In this document: positions 11,803 through 26,800 of the stretch, piece by piece | Position numbering within the stretch: position 1 is the first letter of the stretch | Layout: every line of letters begins with the position of its first letter | DNA from: Sipunculus nudus | Taxonomy: Eukaryota; Annelida; Sipuncula; Golfingiida; Sipunculidae | Reading direction: 5' to 3' | NCBI GenBank assembly: GCA_026874595.1 | Contig: CM049307.1 | Span: forward strand, 39,164,862 to 39,228,861 | DNA length: 64,000 bases | The notes under the pieces: model-generated | Seen by the model: only the letters and a program-made list of their open reading frames with translations | The model's database searches: none | Told to the model about the DNA's origin: nothing | Translations under genes and position numbers: made by a program

Positions 11803-14800
11803 GTAGAAATTTAATAATTAAGATAAATAATAATAAGAATTATTTTCATGAATAACTAGAAAACTGCATCCTAATGAATGCAAACCTCTTATTCAGCCTA
11901 TATTTCCAGGTTCATTTGTGCATTATAAGTGACTTTTCATTTGTGAATTTTCCTTGATGTTCCTGGAACTGGATCATGTGCCAGATCCACACCAATCTCT
12001 AATTGATTCTTCGTTTGACCATTCCCGAAATTGAACCATTCATAAAAATAGGCCAGAAAATACCAGTTCCATCACACAGGCTGTTCATTTTGTTGATATC
12101 TACTTGTATAATGTGGACGGCCAACCAAAATAATCCATACACATTCAGTAAACACATACAGGTCAGCAAGTCAGACAAACCAGTGTTTTGCAAATGGCGT
12201 TTTACAATTAGTGACCTTTCAGCTTCTGCATATAGGCAACTTGCCACCTTCAGCATCATGGTTTTTCCTATTGCCAACACTCCTGTATTTACAGACAGGA
12301 TGTAGATAATTAAACTTATATATCCACTATAATTATATGAGGTGTGATAATAACTTTTTATAAAAGGAGTTAACTAGGTTTCATTAGTTAGTCAGAAACT
12401 GCATAAATTCTATAGAAAACTTATGTGAATAGATAGCTTTAATTAGAACTGTACTGTAGTAGTAGTTTCCTCCTGTGAGACCTGCATGCAAGGTCCCCTT
12501 GTGGCAAAAAGAGCCACAAATCCTGTATGCATTGGGAGAACTTAACCACATGTTTGGGCCAGCACTGACAAAAATTTGCAGATATTAAAAAGCTACCAAA
12601 CATTAGTATCAAAATACATGTACCTTAAAATACTGTATCATTACTAAATGTTGAAATATGTTTTCCAGAACAAGATCACAGTTGCGCAGTGGTCTCCCAC
12701 AAATGCTAACCATGTGATCAGCGGTGATGAGAAGGGAGCGCTTGTGCTGTGGGACCTGACACACAGTATCACTAAGACCTACACACCAGAGAATGGTCAT
12801 GTGTTTGCTTTGGCCTGTTCACCACATGAAGACCGCAAGGTAGCAGTAGGGTATGTCATTAACTTATATTAATGCATTAAGTAAAAGGGTTACTGTTAGT
12901 TTCCTGATACATCTTGCAATCTTGCAATGAAAATTGATATGAATGAATTATTAAGTATATTTTCAGTTAATAAAATTATTGCTCCTTTGAACTGTTATTA
13001 GTGAAACTAGATGAAAATCAATCCTTGCAGACATCATATAAATTACATTTTTTCAGGAGATGTAGATATATATTTAAATGGTAGCTTCTAATTTCTAGTT
13101 TCAAGAAATTACTGGATGGATGAAACCTAATTTTTTAAGAGCCAATTAATTCTACACATTAGCTGCAATAAATCAATTATGATTCTTAGTTGTACACAAG
13201 TAAATTTTTATATTTTTAAAAATTTTTACTTGATCTCAGTCTGTTTATTTCTTTTATTGTTCTGTCTTGTGTTGTTGAAAGTTTTTAAATTTCCTAATAT
13301 TTTTAATGTTTAAATTGTTTTTACTACATAAGATTTATTCATTGTGTTATTTGTAATTTGACAATCGCCTATATGATTTACCTATGTTGATAATTATTTA
13401 AGAAATGTACATTGTTAAGCACTTTTTAACACTCTTTGAATAAAAAGTGTTATATAATTGTGGTATATTAACAATAATAATAATAATTTTAATGATATTA
13501 TTCTTTTTAATGATTACAGTTACAGAGGAGGGGTAGTTTTGGTGGTTTCTCTTCAGCAACGTGCACAAGTTCTCCATCGTCTCAGAGGCCATGATGATGA
13601 GGTCCAGTCTCTGCAGTGGTGCCCCCTCAAGGGAGAAAGCATTATTAGAAAGGATGAAGGTAAAATAAAACTGCACACAGCACAGAAATGCATTCAAGGT
13701 CAATAAATTTTTCCTGGACACCTGAAATTAGGACACTGCAATCTTTTTCTCCAAGTTACGGGGTCTGTGCAATGCAGAAAAGTTAAAAATTTGATACATA
13801 AGCTCCAGTATCTGAACAACTAATGCATTGATTGCCATTATTTTTTTTCATGCATATCGATCATGGATAGTTTCATCAGTTCCTGAAGACTGGTGGCACC
13901 GCCTGTATATTTTCTAATTTTTACAGAATTTCCTGTTTTTGATACCTTCAGATGATGCAGTCTGGATTTTAACAGGGATCAAGTCGTAACCATTTGAACT
14001 AGAAACTGTATATATATATGGACGTCCAAGGCAGCTCTTCTTGGAAACTTGCAATTAGGTCATAGTGACCTATATTCTGCAAGCAACAGGCTAAAACATG
14101 GTTTTGAGCACTTAGACAGTCAGACAGGGCACAAAATTTATACATTTGGCATAGAATCTTCTAATGTCACATTCAGGGAGGTCCTTTGTAAACATTCTTT
14201 GAAACATGAAATTAGGTGACCTTGACATACATTCTGCAAGCTATAGGGGAAAAAACATTTTTTGAGCACCCTAAAAGTCAGATGGGCTCATATTGTATCT
14301 GTGAGGCCTAGAATCTTATAACGCAACATCCAGGGAGGTTCTGGGCAAATTTTCTTGGATACTGGAAACTAGGTTATGATGACCTCTCAGATTGGTTTGA
14401 ATTTAGCACATGTATACAAGTCTTTATAGTATATGAAGAGCCTTTCTTTTTTAACTGGACTCGAGATGGACTTGACCTGGTTTGGGAATTTCTCCTCTCT
14501 CTTTGTTAATGAAATCAAACATTTGGTCCATTGAACAGATGCAGATCAGTCAGACAAGGAGGGCTGTCTGCTGGCCTCGGCGGGGAAGGACAGGACAATA
14601 CGTGTTTGGAGTACAGCTGAGGGCAGACAGGTGTTGATACAGAGGGTGCCTGGACAGAGGATGTGGCAGGAGGACGGAGGACGGAGCAGAGTCTGGGTGG
14701 CACTCCTCTGGTCCCCGCAGCAACCTACAGAATTAATATCCAGTACTCCAAGGTAATCTAATAAACAACTGGTTATGGTTTACTGTATAAATATAAAAAT

Positions 14801-14823
14801 AAATTTAGATAATATTGTATATG

Positions 14824-14879
<56 letters not shown>

Positions 14880-17800
14880 ATAAATATAGCTATATAGAGC
14901 TGATAGGTATTACACTCCTCATGCAGTGATGATACAATGCAGTCATGCAAGATTACCTTTGTTTTAACCACTGCTTTGTATAGCAAAATTCTCTGGGTTT
15001 CACCACCAGGGCTGGCTTGGGGCAAAGAATTGCAATCAGACCAATGAGAGCATGGTATCACATTGTGTATCCAGCTCCAAGTTTTAACCTGAGACACCCT
15101 GCTCTCATAGGTCTGATTACAACGGTTCTGGTTCTGTTACAGGGACAAGAATTGGACCAATTAGAATGGTATGTCATGGGTAAATAATAAGTGTATAAGG
15201 TGTATAACCACTGCATGAGGAGTGTGACATTGGATGGTAAATATCAATAGGGAATATATCACCATAAGCACATCCAGCTTTGCTGCTTCTGAAATGAAGG
15301 CTGAGGTCCCAAACAATATTCATGGGTAAACCTGTGTCTTTTACAAGTTAGAAAATTGCTTCAATCTACAAAGATATTCTTATTTGTCAGTATGTGTTTT
15401 ACTTAAATATATGTACATAATGACTTTATCATACACAAGTGGCTGGTGTGAGCTCCTGTGAAGGTATTTTTAAACCTCTGAGTTTGGGCCAAATAGTGTA
15501 CTTTCAGTATTAGTCTTGTAGGCAAGTCAGCTGTTATTAAACCTATTTATCAATTGTATGAACTCCGCTTCTTTAACCCATCAGGGATCAAGCTGCTTCA
15601 ACTGGAACCCTCCATTATATATGAGGGTAAAAGTATTAAAGTAACATATAATAGAATAGCATCATGCACCTGATTTTGTGGTCAAAGGGTACAGCACAGG
15701 ACTCAAAGTGGGACCTCTTGTGCTAGTACCTCAGCTAAGAAGTGTTGAGATTGGCCCCAACCAAGAGTGAGCACTCTGCAGACGTAATAGGAAGATTATG
15801 CCCCACAGTCCTCTTTCACAAAATGAGTGGGCCTTTTAGGAGTTCCTCCATGGTGTGACCTAGCAATGGGGATGATCCCACACCCAGGGCAGGCAGGTGT
15901 GGTGTTCACTGGGCCTGGTTAACAACAGGGTTAAAATGAAAGAGGAGTGTCTTGCCACCCTGTCATATAGTCCAAAACTGGAAAGAAATTCCTCAGATGC
16001 ATATACTTCTAAAGCCAGCTAGCATGAACAAATATTGAAGGCAGTTTTCTCCACAAAAAAATATGAAAAAAAGTATTGCAACATTAATATAAATATATTC
16101 ACAGTAATGAGAATCTTTCACATTTCATGATGCATTCTTAAGCATAATAAAAGACAATTCACATTGATGAGAAAGCATATATGACCAAACAGAATATTGA
16201 GGTCCATTTTGCACACTTATGTGAGAATAATCAACCTGTTTTCACAGTGGGAACTTGCTACTGTGGCAACTGACCAAGTCTGAGAAACAGAAGTGGGTTC
16301 AATTCTCTACTGATTCTGCCACCAGGGGGCACAGCCGTCTTGTGTTCAATCTGTGTGCTGCTCAAGGTGAAGATTCCACAATATTGTGTTCTGTGTCCAT
16401 GGACCGACAGGTATGTGTAAAGGTGGCATTCCATATGTGGCTCTGCAGTAAGTTTGCTTTACATATGCATATGCAGCTAGGAATTTGACACATTTTAATC
16501 CCTTGGATTCATTCCATTTATGCAGTACATAAGGGTATATACACATGTGTATGTAGCACTTTTTGATCGCTCACTGTAGCAATTGAAAACACATACATAT
16601 GAAAAAGATGGGGAAATTACAAATTTTGACATCAGTGAAAACCTGATGGTGTATTCCCTTGGCAGATGACTTTACTAATGCAGCTCTATATTAAATGCCT
16701 GACTTTGATGTATATGCACCCGACCCTCATATGTGTTTATGGAATCACTGGCATCAGTTTTCTAGCTGCATTATGCAAACATTCAGTAGATGCATACATA
16801 CAACATAGGCAAATATGGAATGCTAGCTTAAATAGTGAAGTCTATCCCACAAATTAATATGACTTCACTTCAGTTGTATGGCACCCAAGGGAAATACCCC
16901 GTTATGTTGTGCTCTATACAGATGATCCCACATATTGTCATTTCTTCATTTACAATTGATCCCACATATTGTCATATCTTCATGTAGTTGATCCCACATA
17001 TTATCATATATTCATCCAGACTTCATGAGGTTCAAGGAGAATATTCAAAGAGAGTAGTCTCAGTGGGCAAAACATGGGATATGTTATTACATTTATAGTT
17101 GGTCCTGCATATTGCCATATCTTCATCCAGGCAACAAAATGAAAATATTAGGAATATGAAAATAGAGGTCCCAGTTCCCCAAGAGGCAGGAGTTAACAGG
17201 TATATGCTAAGTGAAATTGATTCCAGTATTGTAATATCTTCAGTTATCTTCTGTAAAGTTTCAAATTATGACAACCAGTGAACTGGAAAGATAGATGGGC
17301 TTTTATATTGACCAATGCCTGATTAAAACTAACTTGGTTTAAAAATTTGCTCAGTTAAATCTGAAACATGAATTAGCAAATGAAATGCTGTTTAATGCTG
17401 TTTTAAATGGCGCAGGTCACTTTTCATTGGATGATCAAATATTGTCATTGTATTTATACATGAATATCATATGATGATACTGATGCCATATTTCACTTTC
17501 TATCACAATGTATTATTCCACTGGTGAATTTTTATATCCTTAAGGGACATAATTAGGTGCAATCAGTTTTGCTTTATACAAAAGTTTCTTAGCAAAACCA
17601 TCCCAGCAACAGTCTCAGTACCTCCCATCCACCTGTTTGAGACCTTGTTATGGCTCTGCGTGTGTTGTTAAACACAATTCACGTGTTTCTATTTACCATA
17701 ACAAGGCCATGTAACAGGAGGTCAAATTGTTTCAGCCAGCAAGATCATGCATTACATTTTTAGGGCCAAGTCAGTCAGGGCATCGCTTGTTTTACATGTG

Positions 17801-20800
17801 TTGTGGCCATGCGAAACAGGTGCAGTGTTCATGTTGACACCTGTGATCATGCCCGGTCTACTGTTTTTAACACTCATTTTCAGAAGTAGGCATATAGTTT
17901 CATGACAATATTTTTTAGTACAAATCTATTTTTAAGGCAAGAAACTATTTTTAGCTCAGCTGACCTCATAAACATATATCCTTATAGACAAATGCAGCTG
18001 AGCATCGAGACCCATGGGTCCCTAGATCTTGTTAATTCAGCATGCTTTATAGGTGATTGGGTCCCTTTAATTGACAGCTGTGAGCTGCCCTGACCTGTAA
18101 AGACACCCCAACATCAGGTCAAACTGGAATTAAGAGTCACAATATGGGATATCCCTAAAATTGATACTCTCGTTTGTGGAGGTTGCTTATGACTGCCTGA
18201 AAGAATAAATGCAGGCCAACATTTTTTGCGCTCCCTAATAGCAAGTCTGCTCAGCCACATTTATCACAGCTGGGTGCACACTGAACATAAAGCCTTACAA
18301 TACCGATCATCTTGATATTAACTATGGACTTTTCTTGAAAGACTTTTGTGGAATTAAAAAGATAAAAATTTCAGGAACATGAAAAGACAAATTATAGACA
18401 AATTGCTGCATTTAGCAAAGTTTGTGTTAGAACTGCCTCGCATGAAGGTTCAAGGCTAAGTTATACTTTTTCTTTCCTTCACATTAATAAGTGTTGTCAC
18501 ATGTATAAGTTACCGGTATTAAATCTACCATGCATCCTGATCCACAATAGTTGTAGGCCAAACCTCTTATTTGTTCAATTATCACATTAAGTTCATAGAA
18601 CATATATAAACTAATAACTTGAGGACAATCAGTTTCATCCATAGTAATGAGTGTCTTGCTAAACCATACTTGCCTGCATAAGTGAACTTCTGACCAGCCA
18701 ATTGCTTTTCTCCTCCAACTACATGAGAAACTGCATTGGCCATATCCTGTGTGGTAGAGCTCCAGTTATATTTGTTGCATGTTTGTTTTTCTTGTAGGTG
18801 TGTACCTGGGATTTGGATTCTCTCAAGTGTACACGAACCATACCAACATTGGGAGGATATGTGTACAGCCTAACACAGTCCAGCATTAACCCAGGTATCT
18901 ACAATTATTCTTTTAAAAAATAATATAGTTATATATATATATATATATATGCATATTAATATATATTATATTGTTTTCCTTTAGATCTGTGTGTAATCAG
19001 TAAGGAATTAGTTTGATGCATATACAGTCAGACTAAGTAATCAGTGTAAGATAATGCATCAGTTACCACTCTCAGTGAGTATAATAATATATATTAACAT
19101 AGTTTTTCCATGGTATTTATTTTGTCTCCTCAAAATTTATATTCATGGGATTTCTAGTTAATGCAGAAACTTTTGTAGTATTACATAGTTGAACAATATT
19201 CACCGGGAATCTGTTGTTATCACATTGTTCTAAAAATTGCAAATGATATAATTATCATATTTGATCAAGTAAATAATTTCCCTGACAGGAAGGTTGGCGG
19301 TAGGCTGTGGTGACACTTTGATAAGGGTGTGGAACATTGGCAACCATGACAACCCGTATGATTGTACAACACTGTGGCAAGGAATCAAGGCAAAAGTCAC
19401 TTGTGTATGTATTATGTTCAACTAATATGTAAATAAATACTCTTCTACAATGGGTTTAGCATCATGAGCCTCCAGCTCAAGTGGTAACCTACAAACTTGG
19501 TTTTATTTCTGCTGAAAGTATGAATTTAGGTAACATCCCTGGTTAAACATTTCTCCATTTATAATCAGTCAAAAAGGTACTTCAAATTCATACTAGACCC
19601 CAGAAAGTAGATCTCCTAAAAAATTTGGCCTTAAAACTAGGGCTGAAACAGGTACAAATTTTTTTACTCGAGTACCCGATAGGCATTACCCGACTCGGAC
19701 TCGAGTACTCGTTACCATGGCAACGCTGTAAAGATAAAACAGACATCTGTTTACCGATGCAAAATATGCATATATTTGACTTCGTGATGGTTTAACTTTA
19801 TCCAAACAAAGAAACAGATATATGTCATAACAAGACCTTTGTTAATTTGACTAGCATATATTTAGAGCCATATGCCAGGCTACGATAATGAATAAATAGA
19901 CCTACAGACTGCCCGTAAATTTGCAGTATATTCAAATGTGCATATAAAACACGAGTACTCGAGTCCAAATTTTGGACTCAAGTACTCGGTAAGTATTACC
20001 CTGACTAGAGCACTCGAGTACTCCTTTCAGCCCTACTTAAAACTACTGTCAATTTTAGATGAACATTAAAAATGAGTTTTATACCTGGTTGAAGACATAA
20101 CTTTATTGGATATTTATATGTTGTACTTCTGTTTCTCAGTGTTCCATTTTGTATACAAATGAAAATTCAGAAATAAGCATGCTGCTTTAATGATTGGATG
20201 AAAGTGAAAATATGAATGAGCAGATGGATATAGGAAAAGTATTGGGCCAAAAAAAAATAAAAGGTATGGTTCTCAGTCAATTTAAACCCCCCCCCCCCCC
20301 CCCTGCATCGGACAACTCAATTTTGATTTTAATCTTTCAAGAATATAAAATAATACAGTTTTTATAAGATTTTCTTTTACCTGTTTAGCAAAAAAAATCT
20401 GTTATTTTCATGCTTTTTGTAGATCATATAACATTTTTATCTAAACATACAAAAAGGTAAAAAAAATATTACCTGCCTGCACTGTTTTCTCAAAAAAAAT
20501 GCCTGAGAACCATACCTTTTTTTTTTGGCCTTAGCATTCCTAGAAGAGCATTGATAGATCATATGTAGAGTGCTTAATAACTTCATGAATTCAGCTTGGC
20601 TGGCATCCCACCAAGGAAAACTGGCTTGCATTTGGTACAGAAGAAGGCAGAGTAGGCATCTATGATGTCATCACTGGCAAGTAAGTATAAGCATTGCTCA
20701 CTGGACACATAAATGGTTAAAACTGGTATATGATATGACATACCTGTCATAAGTTGTAGCTTAGAGCTATATTGTAAATTAAGATGACCCCTCTCCACTT

Positions 20801-23800
20801 TTGTCACAATTCACCTTAGTGGCCATATGCTTTCTTTTTGTCTTGAACTGCCAGGAATGATGCCAAATGTGTCCTAAGGGGGGCATATTCTATATTTTCT
20901 CATAAAGCCTGAGAAATTAAACATTGTTTAAGGGCAATTTACAGTGCCATCTCTCAGAAACAATGACTGTAAATCCAATGGATTATCTTTCATACCATCT
21001 GTTGTATTAAGGAGGAAACAAAGCTGGTCTTCAGGTGCAAAAGGATGGAAGGGTAATCAGTTAGTGGTTTATAAGATTCAAAAGTTTTGGTTTTAATTAT
21101 ACTCCCCCAGTTTGGTGAGTTATTATATTTCACCCATGGCTCCTTACTTGGCTTGTCTGCTAGTAACTTCTGAACAGATTTTTAAGACATTTAATGGACA
21201 GTTAGGGAAACATTGAAGGAATGATCAATTCAATTTTGGATTTTACCACCATCATTTGCAAAAAAGATCACATGAGATGCACAATTTACCCAGAAGTCAG
21301 TGCACAGCTTGCTTCTGATCTGATCAGTGCTATCATTGATAGCATGGACAGTGATAAGTACGGTGATTTGTTAAGCAATAACACTTGCACGAAAATACAA
21401 AACACTCTGAAAGAAACCCGGCAACCATGGTCAGAGGAATCTGATTCACCATAATATATTTGTATAATCAATGATTGTTTTTCATTGTTGGGCTGTTCAT
21501 GGGTACTGGGGTTGGCATTGTTCTGGGACTAACCTGTGTATTGCTGGGTAACCATGACACTCTGAATACACCAGTACAGGAACACTTTAGTTAACATCCT
21601 GATGTAGGTAAATGTAGGCTATGACTACAGTTCTAGTTGGTTATGTTTTAAATGTGTATTTCAAGGTGTAAAGGTGGTGTATACGGTGGTTGCCTTCATA
21701 TTCACAAAGTTAAATTTTTGTGATTTTCATTGTTTAGGGAGGGTCTCATTTTCGCGATCTTTCCTTACAAAAGAGCATAACCATTAGTATATTTATTATT
21801 TATATCAAATAGTCAGTGTGCAAAATGGTAATAATTACTTGGAGATCCAAGGGAACATTGATCGAGTGGAAATTATAATTCATGAATGACAGATAATTTG
21901 ACTGATTTGAGCTTGATAAAATCAATTAATTTGCCCTTGTAGATAACAATGACTTGTGTTTTTTTTACTTTGCAGACTGCCACTGATATCCAGTACATAT
22001 CACAAGAAGACTGTGTACGTGGTCACGTGGGGACCAGCACCAGCATCAAACACAGGTATATAATATGTGACATACTGACCAGTTCATTACTAATTAAAGA
22101 TATAGTAAGGAGAGCCTTCAGTGATAGAATCATGCTACAAACAGATCCTATATCATCATGCAAGGGTAGACGATTAAACCCTCTTCATACTACCAAGTCT
22201 GTAACTCCACTTTCACAGACATTGATTCCACAACCTTCAATTTAACCAGTTAATATAAACCTTTTTATTTTACATGGATTGTACAAATAGCTATTATAAC
22301 TAATCAAAGCACTCTCCATGGCACAGATGAAAGCATTCTGTAGTCTGTATGGGTGGAGGAAACCAGAAAACTGGAGAAAGCCACCAGTCTTGGATGATCG
22401 ACAACCCACTCTCATAGCCACACCAGGGATCGAACCTGTGTAGCAAGCGGAGAGAGCAGTACATGTTCTTGTTTAGATTGTGTGTGAACAGAGTGGTGTT
22501 TCCACTTTTTATGCCCCCGCCACAAAGTGGCCGGGGCATATAGTTTTACCCATGTCCGTCATTCCGTCCTTCCGTCCTTCCTTCCTTACGAAATCAAACA
22601 GTTGTACGGACTTTTTTTCGCAATGCCTGCAGATATTGGCCTGATTTTTGGTGTGTGGGCAGTTATAGACCAGTTACAGATCGAGTTCGCGTTTCGTCCC
22701 GTTTGACCTACTTTTGACAGTTTTACGGCTCCTAAACTTAGAAAATTTCATGAAAAATAGAAATATTCATGACAGATACACATGTACGGACTTTTTTTCG
22801 CAATGCCTGCAGATATCGGCCTGATTTTTGGTGTGTTAGCAGATATAGACCAGTTACAGATCGAGTTCGCGTTTCGTCCCGGTTGACCTACTTTTGACCG
22901 TTTTACGGCTCCTAAACTTAGAAAATTTCATGAAAAATAGAATTATTCATGACAAATAAACATGTACGGACTTTTTTTCGCAATGCCTGCAGAAATTGGC
23001 CTAATTTTTGGTGTGTGGGCAGATAATGACCAGTTACAGATCGAGTTCGCGTTTCGTCCCGGTTGACCTACTTTTGACCGTTTTACGGCTCCTAAACTTA
23101 GAAAATTTCATGAAAAATAGAAATTTTCATGACAAATACACATGTACAGCCGTTTTTAGCCCTCAGCTCATAGGCTGATGGGCTATTGTTGTCACCCAAG
23201 CTGTCCATCTGTCCATCTGTCTGTCCGGTGTCTGTCCGTCCGTCCGTCCGTTCCGCGTCTGTTAACTTTTACCTTGTGAGCGGGATATCTCTAAAAGGAT
23301 TCACCGTTGGAATTTTATTTCAGCAGTGAAGATGTATATCGATAAAATCTCGGTCAAGTTCGAAGATGGGTGACCTTGACCTATTTTTCTACATTTTAGA
23401 GCTGATTATAGAAAAACACTCAGAAGTTTATATCTCAGGAACCATTGTGTGGATTTTCACAAAACTTACTATGATCATTGGGACTGATGGTCTGTATGTG
23501 CTGCACAATTTTGGTGGCGCCACCTGCAATTTCTGATTTTTTAATGAAATTTTATCGGATTTTTTCAAATTTGGCCTTTTGTGCAGGATATCTCCAAAGG
23601 TATTCAACACAGGAACTTCATTTCTTCAGTCCTATTGCATTATATTTACAAAATCTTGGTCAAGTTCAAAGATGGGTGATCTTGACCTTTTTTCAAGGTC
23701 ACAGAGCTTTTTTATAGAAAAAACTTAGGAGCTTATTTCTCAGGAAGCATTTGGTGGATTGTTATGAAACATGGTATATACCTCTCCAATTTAAATTTAT

Positions 23801-26800
23801 AAATGATTATCAACTTTTACTAATATTCTAGTTTCGCAATGCAATGCTTACAGATACTGGCCTAATGTTTGGTCTGTGGGCGCATAATGACCACCTACAG
23901 ATCGAGTTCGCGTTTCGTCCCAGTTAACCTATTTTTCACCATATGACAGATCCTGAACATAGAAAATTTCATGAAAGACAGAAATTTTCATGAAAAATGC
24001 ACATATATGGACTTTTTTTCACAATGCCTGCAGATACTGGCCTGATTTTTGGTGTGTTGCTTGATAATGACCCTTTACAGATCGAGTTTGCATTTTGCCC
24101 TTGTTCACCTACTTTTGACCATACAACACTTCCTGAACTTAAAAAAATTTACAAAATTTAACAAATGTTTCTAATTTGCCCCAGGCGGGGGCATTCGTGT
24201 CGTTCCGACACATCTAGTTTTTGCTTGATTTGATTGGCATTTTAATAGCCTGAATATGTGCAGGCTTATTCATTATTCTTGAAATAATCACCAGATAGGG
24301 TCACTGAAACAAGGTCTGTGAAATCTTTGCCACAGACTTGGTAGTATAAAGAAGGGTTTAAACCCCTCCACCTTAGAAATTATCTTTTTAGCATTGTTTC
24401 CCCAAAAACTTCAAAGAGATTTTTGGATCTCTTATTTTTAAACCCAATTTTCTTAAACATGTTTAAAAAAAATGTTTTACATACTGGTAGATTTGAAAAC
24501 ATTTTACTATTTTGTGAGATCTAAATTCACAAAAGGGGTTTCAGGTATGAATTAACTAGATAAAAATCATTCTTTTATTGCACAGCAAGATTAAGTTTAA
24601 ATGCTGTTTGCTTTGTGTCCTGTGCCTTGTCTTTCTTACATGTTTCACAGATTTATTTTGATCTGAATAATATGATATTTTATTAATTTGCATGTACATA
24701 CATCCATAGTTGCCTATGATCAATTATGCAAAGATGCAACCAATAAAATGGATGATGATAGAAAACAACCAATCATCAATATTATCAATTAATTGGCAAA
24801 CCACTAAGGCCAAACAAAATTAAAGGTATGGTTCTCAGGCACCGCCTGCATCAATTTTTAACCCCCGCATCAAAACTTTTTATTTTGATTTTCGATAAAA
24901 ACTTTCCAATTTTGAGCTGCTGGCGCTCCGACATTTCTTTCAAGAAGATAAAACCATACAATTTCCTTTGTTTTGTAGTGCTTTTATTTATTTAGCAAAA
25001 TAAAACTGTTATTTTCATGCTTTTTTCTTATCATTTAACATTTTTATCGAAACATACCAAAAAATTAAAAATAAAAAAAGCGCCAGCCCGCATTGATTTC
25101 TGAAAAAAAGTGCCTGAGAACCATACTTTTTTTTTATTTTGGCCTAATGGTTAGTTTATAATGAATGTTTTTATTATTTAATATTTACCACGAGCAGATG
25201 GTGAGAGGTCATCGTTTGTCTTGTACAGCTGTGGTGATGGTAATATACTGATACACAACCCTGGCAAACTTGATGAGTCAGCAAAAAACCTCAACAAAAT
25301 TATACTCGAGAAAAATCAGCTACAGGTATACCCAAACCACAGGAGGTTTATTGAACTTAATTTGACCTCTACCATAGGGGAGCTGGTAATTTATGTACAA
25401 AATATTCTTGCTCCAGTCTTGATTTAAAGGATGCATACAGACGCAGTTGTATTCTCTGTATATCCCTATACATAATTTTAACTTTTCTTAAGGAGAAATG
25501 TATGGAATGAATATATAACTTGATATTCAGATCATCTTCATAAGTTACTTTAAATAATGATTTCAGATGCCTTTGAAAGTTACATACCTTATCTTTGATC
25601 GCAACTTGGTCAAACAATCCAATATTTGTGAAGATTATTTTATAATGATAAATCAGACTTTTTTAGATACGTCATAAATTTTATGCGTAAATTTTCGGAG
25701 AAATTGATTTTGCATAAACAAAGTGTTCTCAGTTATTTAATGTCCATTTCAGCATCGTCCTGGAGGTTGGAGTGAAATCAGCTGGAAGCCAGATTTTTCA
25801 GTGGTAGCTTTAGGGAATGACGTGGGGTAAGTAAAATACAGCAGATATATTGAAGTAAATATGCAATAAAGTCTAAAATATCCCTTGGGTTGGACAAAGC
25901 CTAGCACCATTTCGGCCCTCTGACAACAGACAGTCACTGACCAGCGTCCAGTGCCTGTACATCCTGTATGGAAGGTTGCATTATAAGGCTCTGTGAGGAG
26001 GCAAATATTTTTGTCATTTTTAACAATGCCTCATGACCTACTGGTACACTGTCACTTAAAATAAGGAGGTCCCGGTATTGAAGGCAAGTTAGTTGGTAAA
26101 AGATTGATAATAAGAATAAAATATAGATCTTGCTTCTTCAAAGATTGCTTTTATAAATTATATCAGATCCTTCATATTATCTTTGATGAACAGTAATTTA
26201 TTCTTGGACAATGTTTGCTTGCATCCCTGTCCAATTGTTTAAGGTTTTGCACACATTTTTTGATAAAATTAATTAATATAATGATGGTTATGTAGCTTGA
26301 TGAGATTACAGAAATATAGTAATATCTTAATATTTCCATGTTTGCAGGTCTGTGGATGTGCTGACCCCGGATATGATGCTGTTATGCCACATCCAGACTC
26401 ACAGGAAATTAATTAATTGTATCTGCTGGCATCCTGACTTCACAGCATCGTCCCCAGAGGGCTCCCCACATAAAAACTGGATTGCTACAGGGTCAAATGA
26501 ATCCAGCATACATGTCATTAATCTGGATACAGTCCTAGGTGAGTATACTTCTGTTAACCAATGATCAGTGATATGTGATTTTCACTGAAAGATTGCGTTT
26601 AAAAGTAGTGTTGTAGTTCTGTCCATTTAATTTGTTTTTGAATTTTCATTCATTCTGAATTGATAAGAACCATATGGTTCCTTGCAAAGGAGAGATACAT
26701 TGATTATGTATTAGCATAAATAAATTTTGACTGCTTATAACTGATATTTGCAATAATCCTTGATCAATATCAATAACGATATGAGTTTAAAAAGATAGTC

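Noticed and set aside
21221..21454. 77-codon + strand frame in GEMIN5 intron 8
   Set aside because: It has no recognisable family, no splice context, and an antisense frame is equally open.
22600..24170. Regularly spaced repeats as a CRISPR-like array
   Set aside because: The repeats are 180-bp direct units without spacers, inside a eukaryotic transposon.
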